DNA of 44,061 nt from NCBI GenBank assembly GCA_010692425.1, contig JAAHHJ010000011.1, positions 1 to 44,061 of the forward strand, in the 5' to 3' direction. The notes under the pieces are model-generated. The model was not told the DNA's origin, did not search any database, and saw only the letters and a program-made list of their open reading frames with translations. Of the stretch, positions 36,153-44,061 are shown in pieces. The stretch is from Symploca sp. SIO3C6 (GTDB taxonomy: Bacteria; Cyanobacteriota; Cyanobacteriia; Cyanobacteriales; Coleofasciculaceae). The translations under genes were made by a program, and so were the position numbers. Position 1 is the stretch's first letter; each line of letters starts with the position of its first letter.

Positions 36153-37427
36153 TTACACTGGAGAAACAACCTGTAAAACTTGCACTATTCCTCCTGCTGG
36201 AACTGAAGTTTGCCCAATTGGCAAAACTGCTAAACCATTAGTTTGAGCAAGGTTGATGAGATTGCTAGAAGCATGGCTTCCGCCAGCAGCACTAAATTCA
36301 TAGGCACCGTCCTTTAAGTGTAGTTGACCCCAAATGTAAGTTTCTCTGTTGCCCCCAGAATGTAGTTGAGTCAGAGTATGAGCCCTGACAAAGCAAGGGC
36401 CCCAAGCTTCCTGAGGCAAACCAGAAAGCTTCAAGATTGCTGGTTGTACAAACCGCCAGCAACTGACTAGAGCTGACACGGGATTACCCGGCAGACCAAA
36501 ATACAATATTGAACGCTTCCCCTTGCCACCATTCTCCTGAGCCGTAAGAGCAAACGTTGCAACAGTTAGGGGCTTACCTGGCTTAATAGCCACCTTGTGA
36601 ATGTGAATTTCTGCACCCAGCTTAGCCAGAATTTGCTCAACATAGTCATAATCACCCACCGAGACGCCACCAGTAGAAAGAACCATATCAGCGCTAGAAA
36701 TAGCTTTAGTAATCGCCTCCTCCAGTTTTTCTGGCTGATCCCGAACAATTGGCAAGGGCAAAGGGATTCCTCCAGCCTGAGCAACAAAAGCTCTAAGAGC
36801 ATATTGATTAGAATCAACAATCTTACCAAGTTCTAATGGTTGCTCAGGGGTAATTAACTCATTGCCGGTGGAGAAGATTGCTACTCGTGGACGCCGATAT
36901 ACACTCAGTTGGGTACATTGCGCTGCAGCTAATACCGCCATCTCTGGTGCCCTCAGAGGAACTCCCGGTTCCAGTAATGGCATCCCTGCTTGATAGAAAG
37001 AGGCACGGCGACGCACAAAAGCTTGGGGCTCTGGTGCCTCCAAAATCAAAACTCGGTCATTTTCTCGCCGAGTTTGCTCCTGCATTACCACAGTATCAGC
37101 TCCTATCGGCATGCAAGCGCCAGTAAATATACGAGCAGCTTGACCCTGTTGTATCGAAACTTGGGGTTGATAGCCAGCAGGAATTTCCTCGACAATCTCT
37201 AAAACTGCTGGCTGCTGCAAACTGCCAGCTTGGATATCTGCATAGCGCACAGCATAGCCGTCCATGGCAGAATTATCCCACTGAGGAAAGTCCAATTGAC
37301 TAGTAACTTGCTTAGCCAGAATGCGACCATTGGCAGCTGATAGTTCTACAGTTTCTGTATCAGACTTGCCATCGAAAGGCTGCACTAAATTTAGAATGAT
37401 TGACTCTGCTTGTTTAACTGGCAGCAT
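36153..37427 (-). CDS. moeA: Molybdopterin molybdenumtransferase MoeA
   Basis: A 424-residue enzyme that inserts molybdate into adenylylated molybdopterin. Motifs in order: SAMDGYAVRY near 53, TGACMPIGADTVVMQEQ, FSTGNEL, DSNQYALRA, LSTGGVSVGDYDYV, HKVAIKPGKPLTVA and GLPGNPVSALV. Full length for the family. It is divergent from the RDD-protein gene. No other molybdenum cofactor gene is in the window. Confidence 0.95.
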   Translation of the reverse strand: MLPVKQAESIILNLVQPFDGKSDTETVELSAANGRILAKQVTSQLDFPQWDNSAMDGYAVRYADIQAGSLQQPAVLEIVEEIPAGYQPQVSIQQGQAARIFTGACMPIGADTVVMQEQTRRENDRVLILEAPEPQAFVRRRASFYQAGMPLLEPGVPLRAPEMAVLAAAQCTQLSVYRRPRVAIFSTGNELITPEQPLELGKIVDSNQYALRAFVAQAGGIPLPLPIVRDQPEKLEEAITKAISSADMVLSTGGVSVGDYDYVEQILAKLGAEIHIHKVAIKPGKPLTVATFALTAQENGGKGKRSILYFGLPGNPVSALVSCWRFVQPAILKLSGLPQEAWGPCFVRAHTLTQLHSGGNRETYIWGQLHLKDGAYEFSAAGGSHASSNLINLAQTNGLAVLPIGQTSVPAGGIVQVLQVVSPV

Positions 37428-37648
37428 TGCTGTTAAGTGCGACTTCGGTACCTACTTTTCAGTTTATGCCCTGTTTGCCTTTAATTGTGGAAGTTATTAT
37501 GGAGGTGCCAGCTTTGATCTTAAGAAAATACAGAGACAAGCAGACTGAGCATCCCAATTGTTGCACAAACATCTTTAGTCAAGGACAAGGAGCAATCGAC
37601 AATGAACGACTTGCTCACAAATACTCACATCGGTACCAGAATCGTTTC

Positions 37649-38185
37649 ATGTCTAGTGAACCTGCCTTAATCCGCTTTCCCAAGGTGCCACCTGAGCGAC
37701 GGGCTGGGGCCTTCTTGATTGATTTTGTCTGTGTTTGGTTCGTTAGTTCCCTAGTGGTAGGAAATCTAGCGTCTCGGATGGTCATTTTTCTGGTAGTCTG
37801 GTGGCTGGTAAGGGTGTTGGTAGTTGCCAGAAATCAGGGGCAGAGTCTAGGTCGCTGGGCATTGGATATGAAAGTGATTGATTATGGTAAGTCCAGTAGA
37901 ATTCCAGAACTGATGGTTTTAACTAAACGGGAAGGAATTACCGGACTTTTCTCGGTTCTGGCAATGTTTGGCTTGAGCATCGGTGTAGTTAATGTCATTT
38001 CCTTACTACTGCTATGTACTCCTCTGGCGCTGGATTGGACAATAGTTATGGCAGATACTGAACACCGACAAGCATTTCACGACCGGATTGCTGGGACCTT
38101 GATTATACAGACTCGCCGAGGTTTTTCTTTAGATCTAAGATTGAAAAAAGTACTTGCTCAATTGAGCAATCGTATGAGACAATAG
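37649..38185 (+). CDS. RDD family membrane protein
   Basis: A 178-residue protein with three to four transmembrane segments. The RDD signature is visible as ERRAGAFLIDFV near the start and QAFHDRIAGTLII near the end; the Arg and Asp residues sit at the helix edges. QSLGRWALDMKVID is a typical internal motif. The role is unknown; some family members act as ion antiporters. A frame open from 37427 would overlap the moeA start; I chose ATG 37649 because homology begins there. It precedes rpmG. Confidence 0.8.
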   Translation: MSSEPALIRFPKVPPERRAGAFLIDFVCVWFVSSLVVGNLASRMVIFLVVWWLVRVLVVARNQGQSLGRWALDMKVIDYGKSSRIPELMVLTKREGITGLFSVLAMFGLSIGVVNVISLLLLCTPLALDWTIVMADTEHRQAFHDRIAGTLIIQTRRGFSLDLRLKKVLAQLSNRMRQ

Positions 38186-38242
38186 TAAACTGCGCTTAAT
38201 TGTTATAAAAAACCTGATCTGACTAGAATTAATTAAAGAAGT

Positions 38243-38437
38243 ATGGCAACCAAGAAAGGTGTCCGAATTACTATTACTTTGGAATGTACTGAGTGTCGCA
38301 GCAACATAAACAAGCGTTCACCTGGTGTATCTCGCTATACAACCACCAAAAACCGTCGCAACACGACATCACGCCTAGAAATCAAGAAGTTCTGCACTCA
38401 CTGCAACAAACATACGGTGCACAAAGAAATCAAGTAA
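38243..38437 (+). CDS. rpmG: 50S ribosomal protein L33
   Basis: 64 residues, [18 protein letters not shown], with two CxxC pairs (ECTECRS and FCTHCNK) that can bind zinc, and [10 protein letters not shown] in the centre. The form is typical of cyanobacteria and plastids. It lies next to rpsR in the conserved cyanobacterial order. Confidence 0.97.
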   Translation: MATKKGVRITITLECTECRSNINKRSPGVSRYTTTKNRRNTTSRLEIKKFCTHCNKHTVHKEIK

Positions 38438-38540
38438 AAGGCTCATTGACATTGATCGGATTTTTGAGCAAAGCCAGTAGCATCATCACTAAAAACAACC
38501 AACTCTACTCCCATCCAACCTTACTCAGCCACAATTGTTC

Positions 38541-38756
38541 ATGACTTACTTTCGCAAACGCCTTTCTCCCATCAAACCAGGGGAACCTATTGATTACAAA
38601 GATGTTGAATTGCTGCGCAAGTTCATAACTGAGCGAGGCAAGATTCTACCTCGCCGGATTACAGGTTTGACAGCTAAGCAACAAAGAGACTTAACCACAG
38701 CAATTAAACGAGCTCGCTTCTTAGCCTTGTTGCCTTTCGTGAACAAAGAAGGTTAA
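38541..38756 (+). CDS. rpsR: 30S ribosomal protein S18
   Basis: 71 residues from ATG 38541 ([20 protein letters not shown]), ending [13 protein letters not shown] two codons upstream is in frame, but family starts match the [21 protein letters not shown] is the conserved core. Downstream, an inverted repeat at 38762-38799 (CAGTGTCACA / TGTGACACACTG) could end the transcript, though no T-run follows. Confidence 0.97.
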   Translation: MTYFRKRLSPIKPGEPIDYKDVELLRKFITERGKILPRRITGLTAKQQRDLTTAIKRARFLALLPFVNKEG

Positions 38757-39098
38757 AAAAACAGTGTCACAGTGACTTGCAGCCTGTTGTGACACACTGC
38801 TAAGATCTCAGAAGTGAAGCAAATCACTGTAATAGACCCGCATTTTAAAAAACAGTAGAATACCATTTGGGCGCGAGTAACTCGCGTCGTTAAGCGCGGA
38901 TAGTTGACCTCTATCTGGGGAGCCATCTGGGCTCAACAGGTAAGTTGGCTAGAGGAAGCGGTGAACTACCTAAATCGAATCAAAGATTATGATGTAGGTA
39001 GTTCACAAGCTCCAAATTGCATTGAGTGAGGAAACTACTTATGGACTCAAAGCAAGGAGGAGTAGTTAATATAAACGCCACTGGGGTTAGCGAGACTT
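38757..39098 (+). other. Intergenic region with strong stem-loop before the RNase gene
   Basis: 342 bp without a clear gene. It holds a 12-bp perfect inverted repeat, GTGAACTACCTA at 38961-38972 and TAGGTAGTTCAC at 38995-39006, with a 22-base loop. The sequence around it (GGCTAGAGGAAGCGG and ATTGAGTGAGGAAAC) reminded me of right-end/guide-scaffold regions of tnpB elements, but I cannot prove that. A GGAGG at 39056-39060 is too far (about 38 bp) from the RNase start to serve it. Confidence 0.4.
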
Positions 39099-41114
39099 GT
39101 GGAAAAAGGAACGCTGATTGAATTTCGTCTGCATGGAGAGCGCCGTTTAGCTACTCTAGACCGTCCAGAAGGTAAAAAGCACTGGGTTGTTATAGACGAA
39201 CGCCAACAACATCATAAGCTTCATCCCCGAGAATTTACCTACGAAGTGGTGGGCGTTACCTATACGCCTTCAAAAATCCCTAATTTCCTGGCGGAAGTAG
39301 AACCATTACTAGACCCTTCAAATTTGGAGGTGGCCTGGGAATTGCTCGTAGAAGCAGGAGATGCCGTCAGCTGCGCTGACATGGCACAGCTGTTGTTTTC
39401 TGATCAGAGTCCCCCCCTTTGCTACGCTGCCCATTGCTTACTCTCCGAAGATAAAATTTACTTCAAACAAAAGGCAAACCTCTACGAACCCCGCCCTGTT
39501 GCTAAAGTTGATGAAATTAAACATCAGCTAATAACAGCTCAATTAAAGCAACGGGAACAAGAAGACTTTTTGCAGCACGTTAAACAAAAAATTGCAGGAG
39601 AAACGGTGGAGTGGCTAGATAGCGATCGCACTCGCCTTGCTATCTTAGAAAAGTTAGTAATTAACCCAGAAAACACAACCCGCGCCGCTGTAGAAATCCT
39701 GGAAGCTTTAGAACGCCCTCACAACTGGCAAAGTTCTCTTGAGTTGCTGGTAGAACTGGGATGGTGGGATAAACACGAGAATTTGTTTTTGCGGCGCAAT
39801 CAGATCCCTGTTAACTTTCGCCGTGAGGTTCTCGAAGTGGCGCAGCAATGCTTGGATTCTCCGCCTCCTGACCCAGACTCAGACCGCTTGGACTTAACTT
39901 ATCTGAAGGTATACACCGTTGACGACGAAAGTACCAAGGAAATCGACGATGGTTTGAGTATAGAAAACCTTGATGATGGACGTCAGCGCCTCTGGATCCA
40001 TATTGCCGATCCCACACACTTGGTCATGCCAGGGGATGTGCTTGACCTAGAAGCAAGGCGGCGCAGCACTACTCTGTATTTGCCCACAGGCATCATTCCT
40101 ATGTTCCCACCAGAACTAGCAACTGGACCAATGAGTTTGGTTCAGGGTAAGGTTTGTCGGGCACTGAGTTTTGGCGTACTCTTGGATGAAGCTGGTAAAG
40201 TCGAAGACTACAGGATTAGTGCCAGTCTGATTCAACCAACCTATCGCCTGACCTATGAAGATGTCGATGAGATGCTGCAGTTAGGAGTAAAGGCAGAAGC
40301 AGAAATCCAACAGATTGCTAACTGGGCACAGCAAAGAAAATCTTGGCGCTCTTCCCAAGGTGCTATCAGCATCCACATGCCAGAGTCAGTGATTAAAGTC
40401 TGCAAAGATGACGAGATTACCATTGATGTTTTAGACGATTCGCCATCACGGCAGATGGTGGCAGAAATGATGATTCTTGCCGGGGAAGTGGCAGGACGCT
40501 ATGGTCAAGCCCATCAAATTCCTTTACCATTTAGAGGTCAGCCCCAGCCAGAACTTCCCTCAGAAGAAGAACTATTGCAGCTGCCAGCAGGGCCTGTACG
40601 TTCCTGTGCCATGCGTCGGTGTATGCCTCGAAGTGAAATGAGTATTACCCCATCACGGCATGCTAGCCTGGGTCTGGAAACTTATACTCAGGTAACTTCT
40701 CCCATCCGTCGTTATACTGACTTGCTGAGCCACTTTCAGATCAAGGCTCATCTGCGGGGGCAGGAGTTGCCCTTTGCAGCCCAAAGGCTGCAAGAAACTA
40801 TGCAGAGTGTCACGGAAGCGGCTTCGGAAGCAACCTGGGTTGAGCGTCAAACTAATCGCTATTGGGGACTTGAGTATTTGCGGCGTCGCCCAGATGAAGT
40901 TTGGCAGGCGCTAGTGCTACGCTGGCTTAGAGAACATGAAAGACTAGGACTGATTCTCTTGGAGGATTTAGGTTTAGAGTTGGCAATGCGTTTCCAGCGT
41001 TCAATTGCACTAGGTGATCGTTTGCAAGTACTAGTTAGCCATGCTGATCCCCGTCAAGATGTTATTCAATTCCGGGAAATGGTTGAACAGCAAGCTCAGG
41101 CAACGACGGGTTAG
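39099..41114 (+). CDS. RNase II/RNase R family exoribonuclease
   Basis: A 671-residue 3'-5' exoribonuclease. An N-terminal winged/cold-shock-like region (about 1-250) precedes the RNB domain. The metal site reads VDDESTKEIDDGL (275-285): D275, D283 and D284 are kept, and one of the usual Asp positions is Glu281. Later family blocks are HIADPTHLV, GIIPMFPPELA and SPIRRYTDLLSH. The C-terminal S1 region is short. GTG 39099 was chosen because MEKGTLIEF is the family start. The order rpmG-rpsR-RNase is common in cyanobacteria. Confidence 0.93.
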   Translation: MEKGTLIEFRLHGERRLATLDRPEGKKHWVVIDERQQHHKLHPREFTYEVVGVTYTPSKIPNFLAEVEPLLDPSNLEVAWELLVEAGDAVSCADMAQLLFSDQSPPLCYAAHCLLSEDKIYFKQKANLYEPRPVAKVDEIKHQLITAQLKQREQEDFLQHVKQKIAGETVEWLDSDRTRLAILEKLVINPENTTRAAVEILEALERPHNWQSSLELLVELGWWDKHENLFLRRNQIPVNFRREVLEVAQQCLDSPPPDPDSDRLDLTYLKVYTVDDESTKEIDDGLSIENLDDGRQRLWIHIADPTHLVMPGDVLDLEARRRSTTLYLPTGIIPMFPPELATGPMSLVQGKVCRALSFGVLLDEAGKVEDYRISASLIQPTYRLTYEDVDEMLQLGVKAEAEIQQIANWAQQRKSWRSSQGAISIHMPESVIKVCKDDEITIDVLDDSPSRQMVAEMMILAGEVAGRYGQAHQIPLPFRGQPQPELPSEEELLQLPAGPVRSCAMRRCMPRSEMSITPSRHASLGLETYTQVTSPIRRYTDLLSHFQIKAHLRGQELPFAAQRLQETMQSVTEAASEATWVERQTNRYWGLEYLRRRPDEVWQALVLRWLREHERLGLILLEDLGLELAMRFQRSIALGDRLQVLVSHADPRQDVIQFREMVEQQAQATTG

Positions 41115-41336
41115 TAAGCTGTTGTGCATTTTTAATGCACAACAGCAAGGCAGTCCCAATGAAAAAATTTTTCATCAATCAAGCATTAAAGAGGGTTATT
41201 TCCCCTACACCCTACATCCCACACCCTACACCCTCTTTCAAATCAGGAGGCTCCAAGGTAGGAGGCTCCAAGGAACAAGAGTTTGGGTCATTAACTAATA
41301 TCAAATAAATATATGATTTAAATGCGTAACAGCTTA
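41115..41336 (-). mobile_element. MITE, family C, copy 2 (inverted)
   Basis: A 222-bp unit bounded by TAAGCTGTTGTGCATT (41115-41130) and AATGCGTAACAGCTTA (41321-41336). Its right-end palindrome is perfect here: 13-bp arms at 41118-41146. It begins directly after the RNase stop codon (41112-41114), so it may also act as the terminator. Inside are GGGTGTA repeats (antisense) and two GGAGGCTCCAAGG copies. A 28-bp end segment is identical to that at 35586-35613. Confidence 0.7.
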
Positions 41337-41379
41337 AGATTTCAGTAGAGGGCAAAATCTCCTGAAGCGTTCTAATCAC

Positions 41380-42909
41380 TCATTTCTTTTTTGGTATTAA
41401 TGGTATTAGTTTCACCAATCCCAGCCATAAACGAATCAATAGCCAAGCTAATGCTGCTGCTACAAGTGCAACACTGAGTTTGTGGGTCACTTCTATGGCA
41501 GGCTTAATCCAAGGTTCTGGAGACTTACAAATCAAAAAAGCTCCAATCCCAGGAGAAGCAGGGGGAGTAGAGAAGGCAGGGGAAGAAGAATCAGAGCCTC
41601 TATTTGGACAGTAAATTGGAGAATTTACTTCTTGGAGTTCTCCTGAAAGTGGAGGATTGTAGAGAATGAGGGTCTCACTGAGATCATCTGGAGACGGGAC
41701 GAAGGAAGCTACAGTCCATCCTACACCCAAAATAGCGATCGCATCTTGGAAGTTGCGATCACGTTGGGCTTTAGCCACTTCGACGCGGCTGCGCACGGCG
41801 TTTATGGTATCTTCTTGCAGTTTTAAAATCCGCTTCAGATTTTCTGAGTCTTTAGCGATTTGTAGCAGGTATTTATCCTTTACTAATTTAGTAAATTTAT
41901 CAAGGAAGCTCAGGTTATCTTCTGTTTTTTCTTCAACTACTGGCAATCTTTCTTGAATTCTTTCTAGGCGTTTTTGATAATTGCTTAAATTGATTTCAAT
42001 AATACCGCCTTGAAATTCCAGTTGATATAATTCAATTGTGTAAGCTTTGATACTATCTTGCACTCCTCTTAAAAGATCAGATAGTTTCTCTTGTTGATAG
42101 TTAGTTTTATTTTGACTAATTGATTGTTTATCTTCTTCTATTTCATAATAGCGGTTTTTGATTGTTCGTTTCAGTAATCGGCTTTGAGCATAAGCCCAGA
42201 GGACTTTGTGGCGATAACTAAATAACCGCAACCAGTGATGATAAAAGCGAGCCGATTTTTCGGCTGTTGCTTTATCTGGATAAAGGATAATAATAACGTG
42301 TTGGTTTTCTTGGATAGTTTGGATAGTTGTTGTGGATTCTGCTTCGGGTATGACTAGGCGGTAGTGTGAGAGTTCAAAAATTTTTGCCCCTAAAAACTGC
42401 CCTTGTCCTTCTAGATTTCTTTCCCAACTTGAACCGGGCATTAAAGCTTTATAGCAGTCTTTGGCAATATTTTCAGGGGAGTTAGCTTCAGACTGAGGTA
42501 GCCAACCAGAAATTATCCAGGTTTGTCCAATTGTCGCAGGTTGATGGTTTAATCTTTGCTCAATTTCGGCTTTGAGTTTCTTAAAGGATGCTGCTGGTTG
42601 AGCTTCAGTCTGATTGTTAACTGAACAATCTAGCAGCAGTCCATACATATCATTGAGACGCACGGGATAGTAATAACCCTCTAAGGGGTAGGTTTCGCTA
42701 CTAGTTTCAAACTTTTTTATCTTGGGGAGAAGCTCGATATAGTCATCTTCAAAAACAGTATCTCTTTGAAAGAGAAACTCATGAAGGTCTTGAGAAAGTT
42801 TTTTCTTAAAAAAGTCTCGATTCCTTTGGAGTTCCTCTTGACCTTCACCTAAAGCATTTCTTAAATCGTAAGTAAATAGATCGAGGGTGGGATAGATGAT
42901 GTCATTCAT
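41380..42909 (-). CDS. Large coiled-coil protein with C-terminal membrane anchor (CATRA-like conflict protein?)
   Basis: A 509-residue protein. Residues about 1-230 are a mixed alpha/beta domain with IGQTWIISGWLP and ENQHVIIILYPDKATAEKSA; residues about 235-400 are charged helices and coiled coil; about 405-470 is a Pro/Ser-rich link; and 475-500 is a transmembrane helix followed by PKKK. I do not recognise the exact family. The plan (N-terminal module, helices, membrane end) beside a small acidic helical protein and a caspase-fold gene resembles the CATRA conflict systems described for caspase/TPR loci; that is inference. GGGAACA repeats (about 42912-42935) lie just upstream of the ATG. Confidence 0.6.
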   Translation of the reverse strand: MNDIIYPTLDLFTYDLRNALGEGQEELQRNRDFFKKKLSQDLHEFLFQRDTVFEDDYIELLPKIKKFETSSETYPLEGYYYPVRLNDMYGLLLDCSVNNQTEAQPAASFKKLKAEIEQRLNHQPATIGQTWIISGWLPQSEANSPENIAKDCYKALMPGSSWERNLEGQGQFLGAKIFELSHYRLVIPEAESTTTIQTIQENQHVIIILYPDKATAEKSARFYHHWLRLFSYRHKVLWAYAQSRLLKRTIKNRYYEIEEDKQSISQNKTNYQQEKLSDLLRGVQDSIKAYTIELYQLEFQGGIIEINLSNYQKRLERIQERLPVVEEKTEDNLSFLDKFTKLVKDKYLLQIAKDSENLKRILKLQEDTINAVRSRVEVAKAQRDRNFQDAIAILGVGWTVASFVPSPDDLSETLILYNPPLSGELQEVNSPIYCPNRGSDSSSPAFSTPPASPGIGAFLICKSPEPWIKPAIEVTHKLSVALVAAALAWLLIRLWLGLVKLIPLIPKKK

Positions 42910-42988
42910 TAAAGGGAACAGGGAACAGGGAACAGTGAGGAAGGGACAGTTTCAAAATTTCTTCTTCGTAATTGATTCAGTATAAGGA

Positions 42989-43020
42989 TATATAGAGTTT
43001 CTCATACTCATGAGGTACAT
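42989..43020. repeat. Solo family-B MITE end
   Basis: TATATAGAGTTTCTC followed by CATGAGGTACA matches one arm of the 14499-14615 element and the copy at about 35611-35643. It fills the short gap between the two minus-strand genes of this locus. Confidence 0.5.
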
Positions 43021-43485
43021 CTAATTTTCTTCCCTGTTCCCTTTGAGGAATTGTTGTAATTTTTCAATAAGACTGAGTTTTTTGGCGATTTCTGGTGGAT
43101 TGGAAGTTGTCAGAATATTAATAACTGTATTGTTTATTTCATAGCTTTCGTCGTCATCGATAATTGGCTCAAAACCACGTGTTACTGGAGTTTGATTGGT
43201 AGGAATTACTTGTTCGAGTTCGGTTTGGGTAGGCAGTAAAGAGGATGGTATTTCCCTACTCAAGGCATCCAATTGAGATTTAGCTGTTCGATAGAGTTGA
43301 TTCAATTTGGGATTATCTTGAATGACTCTTAGCAAGTCGGATTCGTGTTCTTCCCAATTATCGGGTTCCAGTTGCAGTTGATCGGCAGCATCTCTGAAGG
43401 CGCTTTTTTCAGCTTCGCTTACCTCTTCTACATCCTTGAGAGCAAGTACGAGAGCGAGCAAGGTTTTATTAACAGCTAAACCCAT
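43021..43485 (-). CDS. Small acidic helical protein (effector-associated-domain-like?)
   Basis: A 154-residue protein. Residues about 1-85 form an all-helical domain (NKTLLALVLALKDVEEVSE, then DNWEEHESDLLRVI), reminiscent of small adaptor domains that sit beside caspase-like effectors. The C-terminal 55 residues hold an acidic DDDESYEINN patch and a final helix EIAKKLSLIEKLQQFL. It is in the same orientation as the 509-residue gene, 111 bp upstream of it, and divergent from the caspase-fold gene. The family is not certain. Confidence 0.55.
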   Translation of the reverse strand: MGLAVNKTLLALVLALKDVEEVSEAEKSAFRDAADQLQLEPDNWEEHESDLLRVIQDNPKLNQLYRTAKSQLDALSREIPSSLLPTQTELEQVIPTNQTPVTRGFEPIIDDDESYEINNTVINILTTSNPPEIAKKLSLIEKLQQFLKGNREEN

Positions 43486-43529
43486 AAACAGCCTCTAACT
43501 GTAGTATGAATATGATAAATTACAACTAA

Positions 43530-43558
43530 TATAGCGATTCGCGCTGGTGTATTTACAA
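43530..43558. mobile_element. Solo IS630-type end sequence
   Basis: TATAGCGATTCGCGCTGG followed by TGTATTTACAA aligns without gaps with the left end of the element at 43936-43964 (25 of 29 identical). It lies in the divergent promoter gap between the small acidic gene and the caspase-fold gene. Confidence 0.6.
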
Positions 43559-43673
43559 ATCACAAATAGAGGCTTGATTAGCAAAGACTTAGAACTTTTG
43601 TACTGTAAATAGACGAGAGCGAACAGCTATAACTGCAGCTTTCCAGAAACTTTCTCGAATTCGGTGCTAAAGG

Positions 43674-43938
43674 ATGAGCGAACACAGAGAAGCCCTGGTG
43701 GTAGGGATTAATCGTGATCCGTTGCTCAAGGATGCAACTACCAAGAAGCCCAAACATCTTGAGAAACCAGCAGCAGATGCAGAAGCGATCGCCCAAATTC
43801 TAGAACAATACGGTAACTTCAAAGTCCATCGCTTGCCAGATGTGTATTCCTCAGAGGGAAGACGAGGAGTCGATCCTAACCCACAATCACAGAATTTAGT
43901 CAAGGCAACGGCATTAGAAGCTGCGATCGCTGATCTAT
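43674..43938 (+). pseudogene. Caspase-fold (peptidase C14) gene, 5' part, interrupted by IS
   Basis: 88 codons from ATG 43674 match the first strand and helix of bacterial caspase-like proteases: REALVVGINRD, then LEKPAADAEAIAQILEQYG and FKVHRLPD. The catalytic His and Cys would come after this point. The frame stops at LEAAIADL where the TATAGCG end of an insertion begins. The rest of the gene may resume beyond the right edge. The HIP1 octamer just before the break supports a resident gene. Confidence 0.75.
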
Positions 43939-44061
43939 AGCGCTGCGCGCTGGGGTACTTACAAGTTAGGATATATCTAGAGTCACCTAAAACTAGATTT
44001 ATTTATGGCTCACCCTTACTCTCAGGATTTGCGCCTACGTGCCCTCTATTTAATCACTAGC
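43936..44061 (+). mobile_element. IS630-type insertion, left end, cut by window edge
   Basis: Begins TATAGCGCTGCGCGCTGG at the break in the caspase-fold frame. A leader of about 65 bp leads to a transposase ATG at 44005. The element runs off the window. Confidence 0.65.
44005..44061 (+). CDS. IS630-family transposase, first 19 codons only
   Basis: Partial frame MAHPYSQDLRLRALYLITS, open to the window end. The MAxPYSxDLR start is characteristic of IS630-type transposases with an N-terminal helix-turn-helix. The catalytic part is outside the window, so intactness cannot be judged. Confidence 0.65.
   Translation, partial: MAHPYSQDLRLRALYLITS

Noticed and set aside
37427-37648. Longer start for the RDD protein
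   Set aside because: It would overlap the moeA start and adds residues unlike the family; homology begins at ATG 37649.
41666-41956. Plus-strand frame of 96 codons
   Set aside because: Antisense shadow of the 509-residue coiled-coil gene.

Overview
The window looks like cyanobacterial chromosome. HIP1 octamers (GCGATCGC) are scattered through most genes and intergenic regions. There is a ferredoxin-thioredoxin reductase variable chain (ftrV), a bicarbonate transporter with its PII-like partner (sbtA/sbtB), a cyanobacteriochrome-like histidine kinase, and the rpmG-rpsR-RNase block. Short tandem heptamer arrays and a high load of decayed IS elements and MITEs suggest a large, repeat-rich, probably filamentous genome. 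The genus cannot be told from this sequence alone. No rRNA, tRNA or CRISPR array was recognised.

Layout. 1-6.5 kb: heptamer array, a two-component pair (CBS/GAF/PAS kinase plus single-domain receiver), and small housekeeping genes (RibD-like reductase, half-size GDT1 transporter, hydrogenase-type protease). 6.7-9.6 kb: a large membrane-anchored coiled-coil/TPR protein with a tnpB remnant directly upstream. 9.6-14.7 kb: a decayed mobile region holding two tnpB N-terminal fragments, two IS630 transposase fragments forming 112-bp direct repeats, a broken leucine-rich-repeat gene, MITEs, and an intact GC-rich sbtA-sbtB pair with its own terminator that looks imported. 15.1-21.7 kb: ordinary genes (kinase/P-loop fusion, YdcF, ftrV, YyaL-type thioredoxin protein, dienelactone hydrolase).

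22.1-24.1 kb: the most unusual locus. A ParA-type ATPase carries an N-terminal HsdR_N-like PD-(D/E)XK nuclease domain. It overlaps by 4 bp a gene for a degenerate ParB-like domain fused to a Rho_N/SAP-like domain. 24.3-35.5 kb: an accessory metabolic cluster with a cyclic amidohydrolase, AspH-like protein, FabL-like reductase, bicupin, two tandem alpha/beta-fold proteins that lack the catalytic triad, an MFS transporter, a quinone-oxidoreductase-like MDR enzyme, a DUF3598-like protein and an aldehyde dehydrogenase. I know of no pathway with this exact content.

35.5-41.3 kb: a core block (moeA, RDD protein, L33, S18, RNase II/R) bracketed by two inverted copies of a TIR-bearing MITE. 41.4-44.06 kb: a candidate conflict locus with a membrane coiled-coil protein, a small acidic partner and a divergent caspase-fold protein. 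The caspase-fold gene is cut after about 88 codons by an IS630-type insertion that runs off the right edge.

All calls rest on reading the sequence and remembered family motifs; no database or structure search was run.
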